Origin: Opitutia bacterium
Lineage (GTDB): Bacteria; Verrucomicrobiota; Verrucomicrobiia; Opitutales; Opitutaceae
Length of the DNA stretch: 5,577 bases
NCBI GenBank assembly: GCA_025351035.1
Contig: JANXWT010000412.1
Coordinates: forward strand, 1-5,577
Direction: 5' to 3'
Shown: positions 4,966-5,577 of the stretch, in pieces
Layout of the letters: each line of letters opens with the position of its first letter
Position numbering within the stretch: position 1 is the stretch's first letter
Notes under the pieces: generated by a model
Seen by the model: the letters and a program-made list of their open reading frames with translations, nothing else
What the model was told of the DNA's origin: nothing
Database searches by the model: none
Made by a program: the position numbers and the translations under genes

Positions 4966-4994
4966 AAAGAAGCCCCCTCCTTCCTGCGGGTCAA
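4966..4994 (-). promoter_or_regulatory. Possible tRNA-Gln promoter
   Basis: On the minus strand TTGACC (4989-4994) matches a -35 box at five of six bases. It is followed after 17 bases by TTCTTT (4966-4971), a poor -10, twelve bases before the tRNA. Only the -35 and the spacing are persuasive. Confidence 0.25.
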
Positions 4995-5085
4995 GGGCCG
5001 AAATCGTCCGCGGCTCGTCGCCACCCGGCGGCGGTGAAATCTCGGGCATTGACGCGGCTTTTGCCCGATTGTTTCATGTGCGCTG

Positions 5086-5577
5086 ATGTCCGACCACCCT
5101 GCCGCCTCCGCGCCCCTCAAATACAAACGCATCATCCTGAAATTGAGCGGCGAGGTCCTCCGTGGCACGACCGGCAACGATCCGATCGACCCGTCGACCC
5201 TTGAAGGGATTTGCGAGCAGGTGAAAGAAATCCACGAGCTGGGCGTCGAGGTCTGCCTTGTCATCGGCGGCGGCAATATCTTCCGCGGCCTCAGCGGCGC
5301 CCAGCGCGGTGTCGACCGCACGACCGGCGACTACATGGGCATGCTCGCCACCGTCGTCAACGGCCTCGCGCTCATGGACTGCCTCGAGAAAATGGGCGTC
5401 ACCACGCGGGTGCAAAGCGCCATCCCGATGAACCAGATCGCCGAGCCCTTCATCCTCCGTAAGGCCATGCGTCATCTCGAAAAGAACCGCGTGGTCATCT
5501 TCGTCGCCGGCACCGGCAACCCGTATTTCTCGACCGACACCACTGCGGCCCTCCGCGCCTCCGAGATGCACGCCAAC
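5086..5577 (+). CDS. pyrH: UMP kinase, N-terminal 164 codons (runs off the window)
   Basis: The open frame from ATG 5086 to the window edge encodes the N-terminal two thirds of bacterial UMP kinase (about 240 residues when complete), the hexameric enzyme that makes UDP from UMP and ATP in pyrimidine synthesis. Visible landmarks are KRIILKLSGE (14-23, phosphate-binding lysine and glycine), the GGGNIFRG loop (61-68), RTTGDYMGMLATVVNGLAL (78-96, UMP binding), QSAIPMNQIAE (110-120) and FVAGTGNPYFSTDTTAALRA (139-158). This pattern is distinct from aspartokinase and carbamate kinase relatives. A short polar leader (SDHPAASAP) precedes the conserved core. No ribosome site is visible before the ATG. 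A TTGACG at 5049-5054 with TTTCAT at 5072-5077 could be a promoter starting transcription almost at the ATG. frr commonly follows pyrH in bacteria, but that lies outside the window. Confidence 0.95.
   Translation, partial: MSDHPAASAPLKYKRIILKLSGEVLRGTTGNDPIDPSTLEGICEQVKEIHELGVEVCLVIGGGNIFRGLSGAQRGVDRTTGDYMGMLATVVNGLALMDCLEKMGVTTRVQSAIPMNQIAEPFILRKAMRHLEKNRVVIFVAGTGNPYFSTDTTAALRASEMHAN

Noticed and set aside
1..5577. CRISPR array
   Set aside because: The repeats seen are palindromic pairs at separate sites, with no regularly spaced identical units.

Overview
The window is a GC-rich (roughly 60% by eye) bacterial chromosome segment with six recognisable protein genes or gene ends, one pseudogene, a second small nuclease gene and one tRNA. 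No ribosomal or other lineage marker fixes the host. The mixture of YdcF-like envelope gene, Fic remnant, solitary GIY-YIG genes, pyrH and TTCGACAGGCTC-type intergenic palindromes would fit a soil Verrucomicrobiota or similar environmental lineage, but that is a guess.

Layout, left to right: (1) the N-terminal 190 codons of a YdcF/ElyC-like DUF218 membrane protein on the minus strand (1-570, runs off the edge). (2) A small solitary GIY-YIG nuclease gene on the minus strand (715-990), with a palindromic repeat and a short piece resembling the 3' end of tRNA-Gln just upstream (964-1104). (3) About 700 bases without an intact gene, holding inverted repeats and the first ~60 codons of a Fic-family protein that then breaks off (1352-1633). 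(4) A TetR-type repressor gene on the minus strand (1712-2275), divergent from a two-gene plus-strand operon: a classical short-chain dehydrogenase (2426-3247) and a zinc-less quinone-oxidoreductase-like MDR protein (3302-4303). The divergent spacer carries a 13-bp-arm inverted repeat overlapping likely -35 elements. (5) A second GIY-YIG gene on the minus strand (4252-4734) whose C-terminal tail overlaps the end of the oxidoreductase gene. (6) A 20-bp-arm inverted repeat directly abutting an intact tRNA-Gln(UUG) gene (4880-4953, minus). (7) The first 164 codons of pyrH (UMP kinase, plus, runs off the right edge).

How the parts relate: the regulator, SDR and MDR genes form a familiar redox/detoxification module, probably autoregulated and induced by a small reactive ligand. 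The most unusual structure is the pair of GIY-YIG units. Each small nuclease gene lies directly downstream of the same ordered set of blocks: a GCCCT/TCGAC palindrome, CATGAGCAAG, and an 18-bp block ending in the tRNA-Gln acceptor 3' strand (17/18 identical at 1069-1086 and 4871-4888). These direct repeats bracket a ~3.8 kb segment (Fic remnant, TetR, SDR, MDR, second GIY-YIG). The segment could therefore be an island inserted at the tRNA-Gln 3' end, or a segmental duplication; no integrase is visible. The outer genes (ydcF-like, GIY-YIG, tRNA-Gln, pyrH) would be the ancestral neighbourhood under the island model.
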